Part shown: positions 1 through 9,223 of the stretch, piece by piece
Layout of the letters: the number at the start of each line of letters is the position of its first letter
Numbering within the stretch: position 1 is the first letter of the stretch
Source of the DNA: Swaminathania salitolerans
GTDB taxonomy: Bacteria > Pseudomonadota > Alphaproteobacteria > Acetobacterales > Acetobacteraceae
DNA: 64,000 bases
Reading direction: 5' to 3'
Assembly (NCBI RefSeq): GCF_007988945.1
Contig: NZ_BJVC01000002.1
Coordinates: forward strand, 434,001 to 498,000
The notes under the pieces: generated by a model
The model's input: only the letters and a program-made list of their open reading frames with translations
Told to the model about the DNA's origin: nothing
Databases searched by the model: none
Translations under genes and position numbers: made by a program

Positions 1-75
1 AGCTCTTCCCGCAAGACCGGATTCCGTTCCGGTTCACGGCGCCCAGCCTCATCATGCCGCGTTCAGGGAGCTTCC

Positions 76-405
76 GTGCAGATCGTTCGTGCCATTCGCC
101 GTTTTCTTCGTGTCGTGGTTCCGCCGACGCTGTTTCTCGGTCTTACGGCTTATTTCGGCTGGAATGCCGTCCATGGCGAACATGGCATCAATGCCTATCA
201 CACCCAGACGAAGCTGATGGAAGACGCCCGGCAGGCCGAGCAGGATGCCAATGCCGAACAGGCTGTCTGGCGCAGGCGCGTCGCCAGCCTGAACGAGCGC
301 GCGCTCGATGCCGACATGCTCGACGAGCGTTCACGCGCCATGCTGAATCTCGCCCGGGAAGGCGATACGGTCATTCCCTACGGCCCTCACGACCGGCTCT
401 GGTAG
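76..405 (+). CDS. FtsB/DivIC-like septum formation initiator protein
   Basis: A 109-residue single-pass inner membrane protein of the FtsB/DivIC type, which bridges FtsL and FtsQ in the division complex. One hydrophobic segment (about residues 10-29) is followed by a hydrophilic stretch rich in Glu, Gln and Arg (about 45-95) that suits the family's short periplasmic coiled coil, ending in the family-like GDTVIPYGPHD tail. The start is a GTG at 76 preceded by AGGGAG at 65-70. An overlapping frame beginning at 54 gives an Arg-rich shadow product and is not real. The family is weakly conserved, so the call rests on size, topology and the C-terminal pattern. Confidence 0.75.
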   Translation: MQIVRAIRRFLRVVVPPTLFLGLTAYFGWNAVHGEHGINAYHTQTKLMEDARQAEQDANAEQAVWRRRVASLNERALDADMLDERSRAMLNLAREGDTVIPYGPHDRLW

Positions 406-482
406 CCCCGGGCCCGGTTTTTCCGAACGGGCATAGGTCGCACGGAACCTGTCGACCCGTTGCCCGGATCCGGTGCCGGGCC

Positions 483-507
483 AAAAAAAAACGGCCCGTG
501 AGGGCCG
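483..507 (-). terminator. Rho-independent terminator of rpmG
   Basis: Read on the minus strand, a CGGCCC/GGGCCG stem with a 4-base loop is followed directly by a run of nine T (A at 483-491 on plus). It lies 28 bases beyond the rpmG stop codon. Confidence 0.85.
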
Positions 508-534
508 CTTTTCCTGTCGTCAGACGATGTCGCC

Positions 535-702
535 TTACTTGATCTTCGCTTCGCGGAAAGCGACATGCTTGCGCACGACGGGGTCATACTTGCGTACTTC
601 CATCTTGCCGGTCGCGGAGCGGGCGTTCTTCTTCGTCACGTAGAAATATCCGGTATCCGCGGTCGAAACGAGACGGATCTGGATGACATTGGTCTTGGCC
701 AT
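535..702 (-). CDS. rpmG: 50S ribosomal protein L33
   Basis: A 55-residue basic protein beginning [20 protein letters not shown] and ending [10 protein letters not shown], a full-length alphaproteobacterial L33 (large ribosomal subunit). It is of the Cys-free type: none of the four zinc-binding cysteines of the C+ paralogues is present, so it should not be zinc dependent. The ATG at 702 is preceded by a GAGGA Shine-Dalgarno. It is divergent from lexA and is followed by its own intrinsic terminator. It was found by reading the minus strand because it is too short for most ORF lists. Confidence 0.97.
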   Translation of the reverse strand: MAKTNVIQIRLVSTADTGYFYVTKKNARSATGKMEVRKYDPVVRKHVAFREAKIK

Positions 703-865
703 GTGGTCCTCGCAAACTGATCTGTCGCTGCGCGCGACATGAACGGCAGCGTTTTCAAGCTGGGCGCATAAATGCGTGCATTACCCGCTGCGGTCAAGTG
801 TTTCCGCCATGCGCGGCGATAATTTTGTGCGCTGCGGCGAAAACGACTTGAAGGGATCGAAGCAG

Positions 866-880
866 GAACTTAATAAGAAC
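866..880 (+). promoter_or_regulatory. LexA operator (SOS box) of lexA
   Basis: A direct repeat GAAC-N7-GAAC with the AT-rich spacer TTAATAA, 59 bases before the lexA ATG. This is the exact alphaproteobacterial SOS operator form (GTTC-N7-GTTC or its complement), so lexA is very probably autoregulated. A second perfect copy occurs at 44010-44024. Confidence 0.9.
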
Positions 881-938
881 GTTACGTTTCAGGGCCATCC
901 GGCCGCGCGCTCCCCGCCACGGAGAGAGAGGACCCCCC

Positions 939-1670
939 ATGCTGACACGCAAGCAACATCAGCTTCTGGTATTCATCGACGGATATCTCAGGCGCACGGG
1001 ATTTTCTCCCTCTTTCGACGAAATGAAGGAAGCTCTCGATCTCCGGTCGAAATCGGGCATTCACAGACTTATTTCCGCACTGGAGGAGCGCGGCTTTCTC
1101 CGCCGCCATCACCACCGGGCGCGCGCGCTGGAGATCCTGCGCCTGCCTGTAACCGAATCGACGCCTCAGGCGGCGCCCGCAGGGGCACCGGCCAATACGC
1201 ATACCGCCGAGACGGGCACGTTTCCGCGGCTTGCCCATAGTCACGATCCGGCGCGGCCCTCCCCTCTGGACGAGGCACGCAGCCCGGTAATCGGGGTCCC
1301 GCTTTTCGGGCGCATCGCTGCCGGTCTGCCGATCGAAGCCTTCCGGGATCAAGGCGAGCAGATCGAGATTCCCGCGGGTCAGCTCGGGAGCGGCCAGCAT
1401 TACGCCCTGCATGTTTCGGGCGAGTCGATGATCGAGGCGGGTATCCTGGACGGCGATACCGTCATTATCCGCCAGACGGAGACTGCGGAAAACGGCCAGA
1501 TCGTCGTGGCCCTCGTCGACGGGCAGGAGGTCACACTCAAACGCCTGCGGCAAAAAGGAAAATCGATCGCGCTCGAGCCCGCGAACGCCCATTTCGAGAC
1601 CCAGATCTTCCCGCAGAACCGGGTCAGCATACAGGGCGTATTGATCGGTCTCTACCGCCGTTACGACTGA
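939..1670 (+). CDS. lexA: LexA repressor / self-cleaving SOS regulator
   Basis: A 243-residue transcriptional repressor of the SOS regulon that self-cleaves when bound to RecA filaments. The N-terminal winged helix-turn-helix (residues 1-65) carries the family motif [10 protein letters not shown]. The C-terminal S24 peptidase domain shows the scissile Ala128-Gly129 bond (GRIAAG), nucleophile Ser163 in SGESM and general base Lys201 in VTLKR. The linker between domains (about 70-115) is long and Ala/Pro/His-rich. The ATG at 939 is preceded by GGAGAGAGAGG. A perfect SOS box at 866-880 indicates autoregulation. All catalytic residues are present, so the protein should be functional. Confidence 0.97.
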   Translation: MLTRKQHQLLVFIDGYLRRTGFSPSFDEMKEALDLRSKSGIHRLISALEERGFLRRHHHRARALEILRLPVTESTPQAAPAGAPANTHTAETGTFPRLAHSHDPARPSPLDEARSPVIGVPLFGRIAAGLPIEAFRDQGEQIEIPAGQLGSGQHYALHVSGESMIEAGILDGDTVIIRQTETAENGQIVVALVDGQEVTLKRLRQKGKSIALEPANAHFETQIFPQNRVSIQGVLIGLYRRYD

Positions 1671-1794
1671 CGTTGCGACTGGGCGACCAGGCAACCGGGC
1701 TTCGCCTTGCGCGAGGGTCGGGACAGTCACCCGGTGCGTTCCGGACTCCCGCCGGAAGCCGTTCCGGCGAGTTCCCTCCCGGGACCGGATCCGG

Positions 1795-2361
1795 TCAGGG
1801 CTTCGAGGCGGCGCCGTCCTTCGTTACCCTCACCGTCCCATCGGGCGCGATCAGAGTGGTCGTTCCGTCTCCGTTCGGAATGACGATGGTGCCGCTTCGC
1901 GAGGGGGAGATGTATTTTCCGGCATTGTCCTCGACCGAGGAAGGCAGGCTCGGCCGGGTCGGCGGACGGACCCCGTTGACAACATTGTCATGTTCTCCGA
2001 TGGACAGCACGCCGCCATCGTCGAAGAGCGGTCCGTTATCGTGCCCTTCTCCATGATTCGTCGCCATGGCTCCGAAATAGCTGTTCGGATCGGACAGCGA
2101 TTCGGTCAGTCCATGAGGTGAGGATTCGACGTCGCGCAATGTCGGCAAAGGCTGGGGAGCGCCGGGCCACACATTGCCGCTGGCAGGGAGGATCGGCTCG
2201 GCGACATAGCTGTGCCCCCTCACCCGGGCGAGATTTTCGGAGGTCCCCTCCGGCATGTTCGGATTGGCGCCGGGAAGGCTTGCGGTGTCATGCACGAACT
2301 TGCCAAAGCCGGAACAGCCACTCAGGAATGCGGACAGCGCCAAAAGAGCGGCCTTCTTCAT
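1795..2361 (-). CDS. Putative exported lipoprotein of unknown function
   Basis: A 188-residue protein with a short signal peptide (KK followed by ALLALSAFL) and a lipobox LSGC placing the lipidated Cys at residue 16. The mature part is hydrophilic and rich in Pro, Gly, Asp and Ser, with no transmembrane segment, ending in a Gly/Thr-rich stretch (TIVIPNGDGTTTLIAPDG) that looks like a short beta repeat. An upstream ATG at 2382 would add seven residues before the signal peptide and is less likely. It is convergent with lexA. I do not recognise the family, so only the lipoprotein topology is supported. Confidence 0.75.
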   Translation of the reverse strand: MKKAALLALSAFLSGCSGFGKFVHDTASLPGANPNMPEGTSENLARVRGHSYVAEPILPASGNVWPGAPQPLPTLRDVESSPHGLTESLSDPNSYFGAMATNHGEGHDNGPLFDDGGVLSIGEHDNVVNGVRPPTRPSLPSSVEDNAGKYISPSRSGTIVIPNGDGTTTLIAPDGTVRVTKDGAASKP

Positions 2362-2624
2362 TTTATACTCCGGAAAACACATCTTTGATTTTTTAGGCGC
2401 ACTGCCGTAACATTGCCAGATACAGAAGATGTATAGAATGTGCGCCCGGAATACCAGTCACGCCCGATACCAGTCATGCGGCCCACGTCGCCGCGCGACA
2501 TTTCGGGATGCACGGCGCGCCCGGCCCTCTTTTCTCACACGCCGTCTCACGATGCCGGGAGTCCCGCCTCGTATGACGAGGAGGACGACGCGGTTTTCCT
2601 GACAGGGTGCGAGTCGCTACGGGA

Positions 2625-3230
2625 TCAGGAGGTGGCCTTGCGCGCGGCGGTTTTCCCGCGAACGCTCACCATCCGCGACACGCCCGTGACGAGATATCCC
2701 CAGCCGCTGAGAACGGTCGGCACGACGGAGATCCAGAGCAGCATCGAGCCCAGAGCAGGGAAAGACACGAAGCCGAGCCCGATTTCCCGGGGCATTGCGT
2801 CCCCAGCCAGAAGAAACCCGATCGCGACCATCTGGATGCCCGTCTTCCATTTGGCGAGGCGCGTCGAAGGCAGGGTCGCTGCCTGGCTTGCCATATATTC
2901 GCGCAGGCCGCTAACCATGATCTCGCGCACGAGAATGACGATCGCCGCAAAAAGCGCACCGTCCACCAGACGACCGTATCCCGCCAGCGCCAGAAGCAGG
3001 GCGCCGACGAGCAGCTTGTCGGCGATCGGATCCATCATCCGGCCCAGTTCCGAGCCCTGCTGCCAACGCCGCGCGAGCATACCGTCCAGATAATCCGTGA
3101 TGCAGGCCGCAATATAGAGGAGACAGGCCGCCGCATCGGCCCAGGCCGCATCGACGGCGATGAGTGCGATGAGCACGGGAATGGAACCGATGCGAAGCAA
3201 AGTGAGGATATTGGGCAGATCCGTCAGCAT
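2625..3230 (-). CDS. pgsA: CDP-diacylglycerol--glycerol-3-phosphate 3-phosphatidyltransferase
   Basis: An inner membrane enzyme of 201 residues making phosphatidylglycerophosphate, the committed step to phosphatidylglycerol and cardiolipin. The CDP-alcohol phosphatidyltransferase signature is complete: Asp46, Asp49-Gly50, Ala53-Arg54, Gly63, Asp67 and Asp71 with the expected spacing. Several hydrophobic helices follow, and the C-terminus is basic (RGKTAARKAT). It lies 96 bases downstream of uvrC on the same strand. A uvrC-pgsA pair is common in Alphaproteobacteria, so the two are probably cotranscribed. Confidence 0.96.
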   Translation of the reverse strand: MLTDLPNILTLLRIGSIPVLIALIAVDAAWADAAACLLYIAACITDYLDGMLARRWQQGSELGRMMDPIADKLLVGALLLALAGYGRLVDGALFAAIVILVREIMVSGLREYMASQAATLPSTRLAKWKTGIQMVAIGFLLAGDAMPREIGLGFVSFPALGSMLLWISVVPTVLSGWGYLVTGVSRMVSVRGKTAARKATS

Positions 3231-3326
3231 GTATCGATCCTAGGGCCGGCCATTGGTGTCACAGGTCAGAGAGCGCGTCCGGCCCATGATAGGGAGAGTG
3301 TCGCACCGTTCATAGCGGCACATCCC

Positions 3327-5489
3327 CTATTGCGGGTGAAAAAACTGATAAATGCTGCGTGCGGTTTCTCCGCTGATTCCGGGAACGGCGGCGAGTTCGT
3401 CCATTCCCGCCTGCCTGACGCCTTTCAGAGAGCCGAAATGATTGAGCAAGGCCCTCTTTCGCACGGCACCGATCCCCGGAACGGCGTCGAGCTCCGAGCT
3501 GCGGATCGCCTTGCTTCGCCCGGCGCGATGGGTCGTGATCGCAAAACGATGGGCCTCGTCCCGCAATCTCTGGAGATAATAGAGCACGGGGTCGTTGGGA
3601 GGAAGCTGGAACGGGGATCGTCCGTCCTGGAAGAACCACTCCCGCCCCGCATCGCGATCCGGACCTTTCGCGATCGCGACGATCGGCACCCCTTGCACGC
3701 CGAGTTCCGAAAGCACGGCCTTGACGGCATTGAACTGCCCGAGACCGCCATCGATCAGCAGGAGATCCGGCCAGTCCTGGGGGCGTTCATTGCCCTCGCT
3801 TTCCTCGCTGCGGCGTCCGAAACGCCGCTCCATCACTTCGCGCATCATGCCGAAATCGTCGCCGGGCGTTACCGGCCCCCTTATGGTGAATTTCCGGTAG
3901 GCCCGCTTGACGAAGCCCTCCGGCCCACCGACGACCATGACGCCATAGGCGTGTTGTCCCATGATGTGCGAGTTGTCGTAGGTCTCGATACGCTGCGGCA
4001 CGGCATCGAGCCCGAAAGTCGAGGCAACACCCTCGAGCAGCTTGCGGATCCCGGCAGTTTCCGCAAGACGCCGTTCCAGCGCCTCGCGGGCGTTCGTTTC
4101 GGCATGGACCACGACCTCGCGCCGTTCCCCGCGCTTCGGCTGGACGAGTTCGACCTTGCGTCCCCTCTTCAGCGTCAGCGCTTCCGAGACGAGATCGAAC
4201 TCCGCCGGATCGGCATTGAGCAGGATCTGGGCGGGCGGCGGCTTGTCATCGTAGAACTGGAGCAGGAAAGCAGAGAGGATATCCGCAGGCGCATCGTCAT
4301 CGGCGTGATCGGGATAGAAGGCGCGGTTTCCGTTATTGCGGCTGTTGCGGATGAAAAAGACCTGTATGCAGCTCTTGCCTGCCTCCTGCCACAGGGCGAC
4401 GATATCGGCATCCCCGATCGAGGCCGGATTGATGATCCCCGATTCCTGCATGCTCGAAAATCCGCGTATCCGGTCGCGGATGGTCGCGGCGCGCTCGAAC
4501 TCCAGCGCCTCCGAAGCCTTCTCCATTTCCTCGACGAGCGCTTTTTGCACATCGGTGCTCTTGCCTGACAGGAACTGCCTGGTTTCCTCGACGAGCGCGC
4601 CGTAACCGTCCTCGTCGATGCGCCCGACGCAGGGCGCGGAGCAACGCCTGATCTGGAACAGGAGACAGGGACGGGTACGGGAAGACAGCACGGCGTCGCT
4701 GCACGACCGGAGGAGGAAACTGCGCTGGATGAGATTGAGAGTCTGGTTGACCGCCCAGGCTGAGGCGAACGGCCCCCAATAGGTGGCGTCCTTGACCGGC
4801 CGTCCGCGCTGCTTGGTGATCTGGGGAAAGGCATGCCCCTCGGTCAGCATGATCCAGGGATAGGATTTGTCATCGCGCAGGAGAATGTTGAACCGGGGCT
4901 TCATCTTCTTGATGAAGTTGGCCTCCAGAAGGAGGGCCTCCGCCTCGGTGCGGGTCGTGACGATCTCCATCTGGCGGGTCAGACTGACCATACGGCGGAG
5001 CCGCTCCGGGAGCTGGTTGAGCCGCAGATAGGACGACACACGTTTCCTGAGACTCAGCGCCTTGCCGACATAGAGCACTTCGCCCTTTGCGCCGAGCATA
5101 CGATAGACGCCGGGAGAGAACGGAATGGTCCTGAGCGCTTCCCTGATGGCGTCCGGTCCCTCGGCCACGCGCGCCTCGCTGCCCGCGACAGCCCTGTCCC
5201 CGGCGTTCCCGGCCTGATCGTTTTCGGCTTCATGGTCTTCGGGACGAGGCTCTTCCCCGATAGGCTGCGCCTTGCGCGACCGGCGCCGTTCCGCACCCTC
5301 AGGATCCATTACGTCCGCACGGATATCGTCGGACGCATGATCGTCGCATGCCTCATCGTCGCACTCGGGCTCGAACTCGGGCTCGGATTCGTGCTCGGGC
5401 GCATCCCGCATCGCGGCATCGACATCATGAGGCCTGTCTTCAGGCCCGGCGCTCCGCTCCGGATCTGCGGTTTCGCGAGGGGAACTCAT
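3327..5489 (-). CDS. uvrC: Excinuclease ABC subunit C with acidic N-terminal extension
   Basis: UvrC makes both incisions in nucleotide excision repair. The 720-residue product has the GIY-YIG nuclease domain (from about residue 115: SPGVYRML...VLYVGKA), a UVR motif for UvrB contact (about 310-345, [21 protein letters not shown]), the RNase H-like endonuclease region (LLIDGGLGQ) and two C-terminal helix-hairpin-helix motifs ([25 protein letters not shown]). The family is usually about 600-620 residues. Here about 110 residues of very acidic, repetitive sequence ([15 protein letters not shown]) precede the nuclease domain. A shorter start inside this extension cannot be excluded because the frame stays open throughout. 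Confidence 0.96.
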   Translation of the reverse strand: MSSPRETADPERSAGPEDRPHDVDAAMRDAPEHESEPEFEPECDDEACDDHASDDIRADVMDPEGAERRRSRKAQPIGEEPRPEDHEAENDQAGNAGDRAVAGSEARVAEGPDAIREALRTIPFSPGVYRMLGAKGEVLYVGKALSLRKRVSSYLRLNQLPERLRRMVSLTRQMEIVTTRTEAEALLLEANFIKKMKPRFNILLRDDKSYPWIMLTEGHAFPQITKQRGRPVKDATYWGPFASAWAVNQTLNLIQRSFLLRSCSDAVLSSRTRPCLLFQIRRCSAPCVGRIDEDGYGALVEETRQFLSGKSTDVQKALVEEMEKASEALEFERAATIRDRIRGFSSMQESGIINPASIGDADIVALWQEAGKSCIQVFFIRNSRNNGNRAFYPDHADDDAPADILSAFLLQFYDDKPPPAQILLNADPAEFDLVSEALTLKRGRKVELVQPKRGERREVVVHAETNAREALERRLAETAGIRKLLEGVASTFGLDAVPQRIETYDNSHIMGQHAYGVMVVGGPEGFVKRAYRKFTIRGPVTPGDDFGMMREVMERRFGRRSEESEGNERPQDWPDLLLIDGGLGQFNAVKAVLSELGVQGVPIVAIAKGPDRDAGREWFFQDGRSPFQLPPNDPVLYYLQRLRDEAHRFAITTHRAGRSKAIRSSELDAVPGIGAVRKRALLNHFGSLKGVRQAGMDELAAVPGISGETARSIYQFFHPQ

Positions 5490-5786
5490 CGCTCACCCAC
5501 CGGGGCGAAGGAGAGACGCGGTTCATCCACGGAAGATGTGGATAAGTCTGTGGGACAACGCATGACAAACTGATGACAGGCGCAGTTTCTGGCGCTTTGT
5601 GACGCATTGCCTAAATTTTGAGCAGTTCGATATAACACGTTGAAAATCAACAATTTTGGAAAACCATATGAAGGAACACAGCGCAAGACCCTGGAATTAC
5701 ACGGAGTCAATAGGGCCAATGCGCGGAAAGTGGACAAATTCCACACATCTGACTCCAGAACGATCCTGTTTTGTTCGGGTTCCTTC
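5490..5786. other. AT-rich intergenic region with DnaA boxes; candidate replication origin
   Basis: This 297-base spacer between the divergent end of uvrC and the M19 peptidase gene contains no convincing gene. It holds a perfect DnaA box (TGTGGATAA at 5537-5545, complement of TTATCCACA) and degenerate matches at 5523-5531 (TCATCCACG), 5729-5737 (AGTGGACAA) and 5737-5745 (AATTCCACA). The stretch 5605-5670 is strikingly AT-rich for this chromosome and includes the inverted repeat GTTGA-AAA-TCAAC (5639-5651). An AT-rich unwinding element between DnaA boxes is what an origin needs, and dnaA lies about 13 kb away. It must also carry the uvrC promoter, so the origin role is inferred. Confidence 0.4.
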
Positions 5787-6776
5787 CTAGAATTTCTCCG
5801 CCTCCCCCATGACGCGCAGAAAATTTCCGCCCCAGATCGCCGCCAGATCCGCCTCGGTCATGCCGCGTCGCAACAGCGCCTCGGTCACTGCCGGGGCTTG
5901 CGCAGCGTCCGTCCAGCCCTCGATTCCACCGCCGCCATCGAAATCAGACGAGAGACCCACATGGGCAAGCCCGATCCGGTCTGCGACATAAGCGACATGA
6001 TGCGCCAGATCGTCGACATTGGCCCGCCCCTCACGGGACGGCTTGAGGAAGCCGGACATCGCGGTGATCTGGATGACACCGCCCGAATCCCTCAGCCGGA
6101 AGAGCTGTTCGTCGTCGAGATTGCGCGGATGATCGCATAATGCACGCGCGCAGGAGTGACTTGCGATGACCGGACCGTCGGCGAGATCGACCGCCTGCAT
6201 CATCGTCGATTTCGCAGCATGGGAAACGTCGATGAGAATACCCGAGGCATTCATCCTCGCGATAACCTGACGACCGAGAGCGGAAAGCCCACCATGCAAT
6301 GACGCGCCGTCGCCCAGAGCCGGAAGCGGAATGGCCGCATCGGCAAGGTCGTTATGGCCGTTATGGGTCAGGGTGATATAGCGCACCCCTCTCCCGGCGA
6401 GAACGGCGACACGTTCGGGATCGCCGCCCAGACCGTGCCCGTTCTCCATCGCAGGGACGATCGCCACATCGCCGCGCGCGACTGCCTCGGAAACCGCCTG
6501 AGCCGTGGTGCAAAGGGCTGCTCCCGGGCCGGTCAACCCGCAAATGGTGTCCAGCATCGCCTGAGCGCGGGTCCAGGCTGCCTCACGCGCCTCGTCGCTG
6601 CGCTCGGTCTGGGGAATATAGGCCGCAAGACAGACCGCCTTCATGCCCCCCTGGACCAGCCTGGGCAGATCGACCTGTCGCGCGGGAGACCCTGCGAGGA
6701 AGTCATCCCGATCGGGCCAGGGAATATCGATATGGGAGTCGAGTGTCAGAAGGCGGGCGTGGAGGTCGGAGGTCAT
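5787..6776 (-). CDS. Membrane dipeptidase family (peptidase M19) protein
   Basis: A 329-residue metallohydrolase of the renal dipeptidase family, which cleaves dipeptides (in bacteria often with D- or dehydro-residues) using two zinc ions. Visible family features are the N-terminal H15-x-D17 motif in LDSHIDIP, the bridging glutamate in VPAMENGHGLGG, the His in DVSHAAKSTM and IASHSCARAL, and SSDFDGGGG near the C-terminus. There is no signal peptide, so it is probably cytoplasmic. It stands alone on the minus strand and is divergent from xth. The substrate cannot be predicted. Confidence 0.93.
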   Translation of the reverse strand: MTSDLHARLLTLDSHIDIPWPDRDDFLAGSPARQVDLPRLVQGGMKAVCLAAYIPQTERSDEAREAAWTRAQAMLDTICGLTGPGAALCTTAQAVSEAVARGDVAIVPAMENGHGLGGDPERVAVLAGRGVRYITLTHNGHNDLADAAIPLPALGDGASLHGGLSALGRQVIARMNASGILIDVSHAAKSTMMQAVDLADGPVIASHSCARALCDHPRNLDDEQLFRLRDSGGVIQITAMSGFLKPSREGRANVDDLAHHVAYVADRIGLAHVGLSSDFDGGGGIEGWTDAAQAPAVTEALLRRGMTEADLAAIWGGNFLRVMGEAEKF

Positions 6777-6857
6777 AATCGTCTAGATGGTCTATCGCGG
6801 CGGGACGGCAAGTGGCATTGCTGCAGTTTCCGCCAGCTGTGAGGGACGATCGACACC

Positions 6858-7661
6858 ATGCGTCTGATGACGTGGAATATCAACTCGCTGCGCCTGAGAC
6901 TGCCTCTTCTCGCGCGTCTCGCTGCCGGGCAGAGGCCCGACATCATCTGTCTGCAGGAGACCAAGGTCCCCGATGCCCTGTTCCCGGCAGAGGCGATCCG
7001 AAAGATGGGTTACCCTCATTTCCATTTCGCGGGGATGAAAGGATATAACGGCGTCGCCATTCTCTCGCGCCACGCGATGACACCGCTCGACGCGGCGCCC
7101 GACTGGTGCGGAAAGGGCGATACCCGCCATATCGCGGTGAGGCTCGAGACCGCGCAAGGCCCGATCGTCCTGCACGATTTCTACGTTCCGGCCGGCGGCG
7201 ACGTGCCGGACCCCGCCCTGAACGGGAAATACGCCCATAAACTGGCTTTTCTCGACGAGGTCACCGCCTGGTTCAGGGCCAACAGGCCGGAACGGGCGAT
7301 CGTGGTCGGCGATCTCAATATCGCGCCGCTCGAGAACGATGTGTGGAGCCACAGGCAGCTCCTGCAGGTCGTAAGCCATACGGAACCCGAGATCGCACGG
7401 CTCGAAGCATGGCAGGATACGGGCTTTGTCGATGCGATGCGTGCCCTCGTCCCGCAGGACGAAAAGCTCTACACATGGTGGTCGTATCGCAACCGGGACT
7501 GGAAGAAATCGGATCGCGGCCGTCGGCTGGATCACGTCTGGATCACGCCGGATCTTCGCCCGACCCTGCAGAACATGGCGGTCCTGCGTGACGTGCGCGA
7601 CTGGGACAGCCCTTCGGATCATGTCCCGGTCGTCGTCGATCTGGATCTCGACATGGCCTGA
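6858..7661 (+). CDS. xth: Exodeoxyribonuclease III (AP endonuclease)
   Basis: A 267-residue enzyme of the exonuclease-endonuclease-phosphatase fold that nicks DNA 5' of abasic sites and has 3'-5' exonuclease activity in base excision repair. It has Asn7 (TWNINS), Glu34 (CLQETK), the VVGDLNIAP metal/catalytic motif, the KSDRGRRLDHVW loop and the terminal SDHVPVVVDL catalytic His. The length matches the XthA family. The start ATG at 6858 follows GAGGGACGATCGACACC. It ends against a bidirectional terminator shared with the convergent response regulator. Confidence 0.97.
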   Translation: MRLMTWNINSLRLRLPLLARLAAGQRPDIICLQETKVPDALFPAEAIRKMGYPHFHFAGMKGYNGVAILSRHAMTPLDAAPDWCGKGDTRHIAVRLETAQGPIVLHDFYVPAGGDVPDPALNGKYAHKLAFLDEVTAWFRANRPERAIVVGDLNIAPLENDVWSHRQLLQVVSHTEPEIARLEAWQDTGFVDAMRALVPQDEKLYTWWSYRNRDWKKSDRGRRLDHVWITPDLRPTLQNMAVLRDVRDWDSPSDHVPVVVDLDLDMA

Positions 7662-7670
7662 GCATTTGCG

Positions 7671-7698
7671 CCCCCGATCGCTCTGTCCTGATCGGGGG
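7671..7698. terminator. Bidirectional hairpin between xth and the response regulator gene
   Basis: A perfect 9-bp stem CCCCCGATC/GATCGGGGG with a 10-base loop lies between two convergent genes. There is no T-tract, but its position suits termination from both sides. Confidence 0.6.
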
Positions 7699-7718
7699 GA
7701 GAGAGACGCGCGACCGCC

Positions 7719-8444
7719 TCAGCTCATGAGGGCGTCGCTTCCCTCCGGGTTGAGCCGGTAGCCGCCGCCCTCGGTCAGGAGCAGGGAGGCATTGGCCGGA
7801 TCCGGCTCGATCTTCTGGCGCAGGCGATAGATATGCGTCTCGAGCGTATGGGTAGTGACCGCCGCGTTATAGCCCCAGACCTCGTTGAGCAGCACCTGAC
7901 GTGCGATGGGCCGATGACCTGCACGGTAGAGATACTTGAGAATTGCCGCTTCCTTCTCCGTCAGGCGTATCCGGCGGTTCTTGGCAGGCTCCTGCAGGAT
8001 CTTGGAAGACGGGCGGAAGAGATACGGACCGATCGGGAAGACAGCGTCCTCGCTGTTCTCGAACAGGCGCAGCTGGGCACGCAGCCGGGCGAGCAGCTCG
8101 GCAATGCGGAACGGCTTGGCGACATAGTCGTTCGCCCCGGCATCGAGCCCACGGACGACATCCGCCTCGTCATCGGATCCGGTCAGGATGATGATCGGCA
8201 TACGGATCCCCTGCCGGCGCAGCTCGGCGCAGAAATCGCGTCCATCGCCATCGGGAAGGGTCACGTCGAGAAGGATCGCATCGACACGCGCATCGGTAAC
8301 GCTCAGCTTATCCCTGGCATCGGCAACGGAAACGGCCTGGATCGGGTCGAATTCGCCTTCGAGCTTGAGCTGTTCCACCAGAAGCTGACGAAGCGTATCG
8401 TCATCATCGACAATCAGGACAGGACGCGGACCAGGCATGGACAA
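7719..8444 (-). CDS. OmpR/PhoB-family two-component response regulator
   Basis: A 241-residue DNA-binding response regulator. The receiver domain (about 8-125) has the acidic pocket DDDD (13-16), phosphoacceptor Asp60 in LLDVTLPDGDG, the conserved Thr88 and Lys110 in AKPF. A winged-helix effector domain follows (about 145-235), with LTEKEAAILKYLY and ETHIYRLRQKIEPDP. No histidine kinase gene is adjacent, so it is an orphan here and its stimulus is unknown. The ATG two codons downstream is an equally possible start. Confidence 0.94.
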   Translation of the reverse strand: MSMPGPRPVLIVDDDDTLRQLLVEQLKLEGEFDPIQAVSVADARDKLSVTDARVDAILLDVTLPDGDGRDFCAELRRQGIRMPIIILTGSDDEADVVRGLDAGANDYVAKPFRIAELLARLRAQLRLFENSEDAVFPIGPYLFRPSSKILQEPAKNRRIRLTEKEAAILKYLYRAGHRPIARQVLLNEVWGYNAAVTTHTLETHIYRLRQKIEPDPANASLLLTEGGGYRLNPEGSDALMS

Positions 8445-8638
8445 CCTTCTCTCACCAGCTTGAGGAATACCTCCGTCTCCGGGATCAGCCCCTGTGCGGA
8501 GGAAAGAGCCTCATTTTGATGTGAGCCTTACACGGATCTCACAGGCTCGCCAATGCAAGCGGCCTGCCGGGAGCCGCGGATATCGTTTTTTAGACGGTAA
8601 ATACCCAAAAATTAATGTTTTAGCGTGAGGAGTATGAA

Positions 8639-9142
8639 ATGAATGTCATTTTGCGCCCTGTCGGTGTCCATGAGGCCGTCATTCTGCTGGACGGTGCGCA
8701 GATCCCCGTCGCGATCGGCGCAGGCGGGATCAGCGCCCACAAGAACGAGGGAGATCACGCGACCCCGGTCGGCGTCCTGCCGTTTCGCCGGGTTTTCTAT
8801 CGTGCGGACAGAACATCCCGCCCGGAAACGACGCTCCCGGTCGAGGCCTTGTCGCCTCACGACGGGTGGTGTGACGATGCGGGCCATCCCGATTACAACC
8901 GCTTCGTAACCACACCCCATCCGGCCAGCCACGAACGCCTCTGGCGCGATGACAACAGCTACGATCTGATCGTCGTTCTCGGCTGGAACGATCTCAGCCC
9001 TGTCCCCGGTCGCGGCTCCGCCATTTTCATGCATCTCCCGACCCGGAGCGGCTTTACCGAAGGCTGTATCGCCCTCCCGGATGCGAGCCTGAGGCAGCTG
9101 TTGCGCAGAGGAGTCTCCGGGATCGAGGTGCAGGGTCACTGA
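8639..9142 (+). CDS. L,D-transpeptidase-like YkuD domain protein
   Basis: A 167-residue protein consisting of little more than the YkuD catalytic domain. The motif His132 ... Thr140-Glu-Gly-Cys143 (MHLPTRSGFTEGC) matches the family's H-x(n)-S/T-x-G-C active site, with Cys143 as nucleophile. YkuD enzymes make 3-3 crosslinks in peptidoglycan or anchor proteins to it. No signal peptide or LysM is visible. Small variants of this kind are widespread in Alphaproteobacteria and are annotated as L,D-transpeptidase family, but their activity is mostly untested. The ATG is preceded by GAGGAG. A short GC hairpin (9143-9158) follows the stop. Confidence 0.88.
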   Translation: MNVILRPVGVHEAVILLDGAQIPVAIGAGGISAHKNEGDHATPVGVLPFRRVFYRADRTSRPETTLPVEALSPHDGWCDDAGHPDYNRFVTTPHPASHERLWRDDNSYDLIVVLGWNDLSPVPGRGSAIFMHLPTRSGFTEGCIALPDASLRQLLRRGVSGIEVQGH

Positions 9143-9158
9143 CGCCGGACTCCCGGCG
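9143..9158 (+). terminator. Short GC-rich hairpin after the YkuD gene
   Basis: A 6-bp stem CGCCGG/CCGGCG with loop ACTC lies immediately after the stop codon. No U-tract follows, so its activity is uncertain. Confidence 0.35.
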
Positions 9159-9223
9159 CGCGCTTCCCTGCCTTACCTCGCATTTCCCGACGCCGCGACC
9201 GGGCGATTGACGAGAGGCCTATT

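Noticed and set aside
54-542. 162-residue Arg/Cys-rich frame at the window start
   Set aside because: It covers the FtsB-like gene in another frame, is extremely Arg-rich and lacks a family match.
2607-4568. 653-residue plus-strand frame
   Set aside because: It is antisense to pgsA and uvrC, has His/Arg/Asp-rich composition and no family pattern. The minus-strand genes explain the region.
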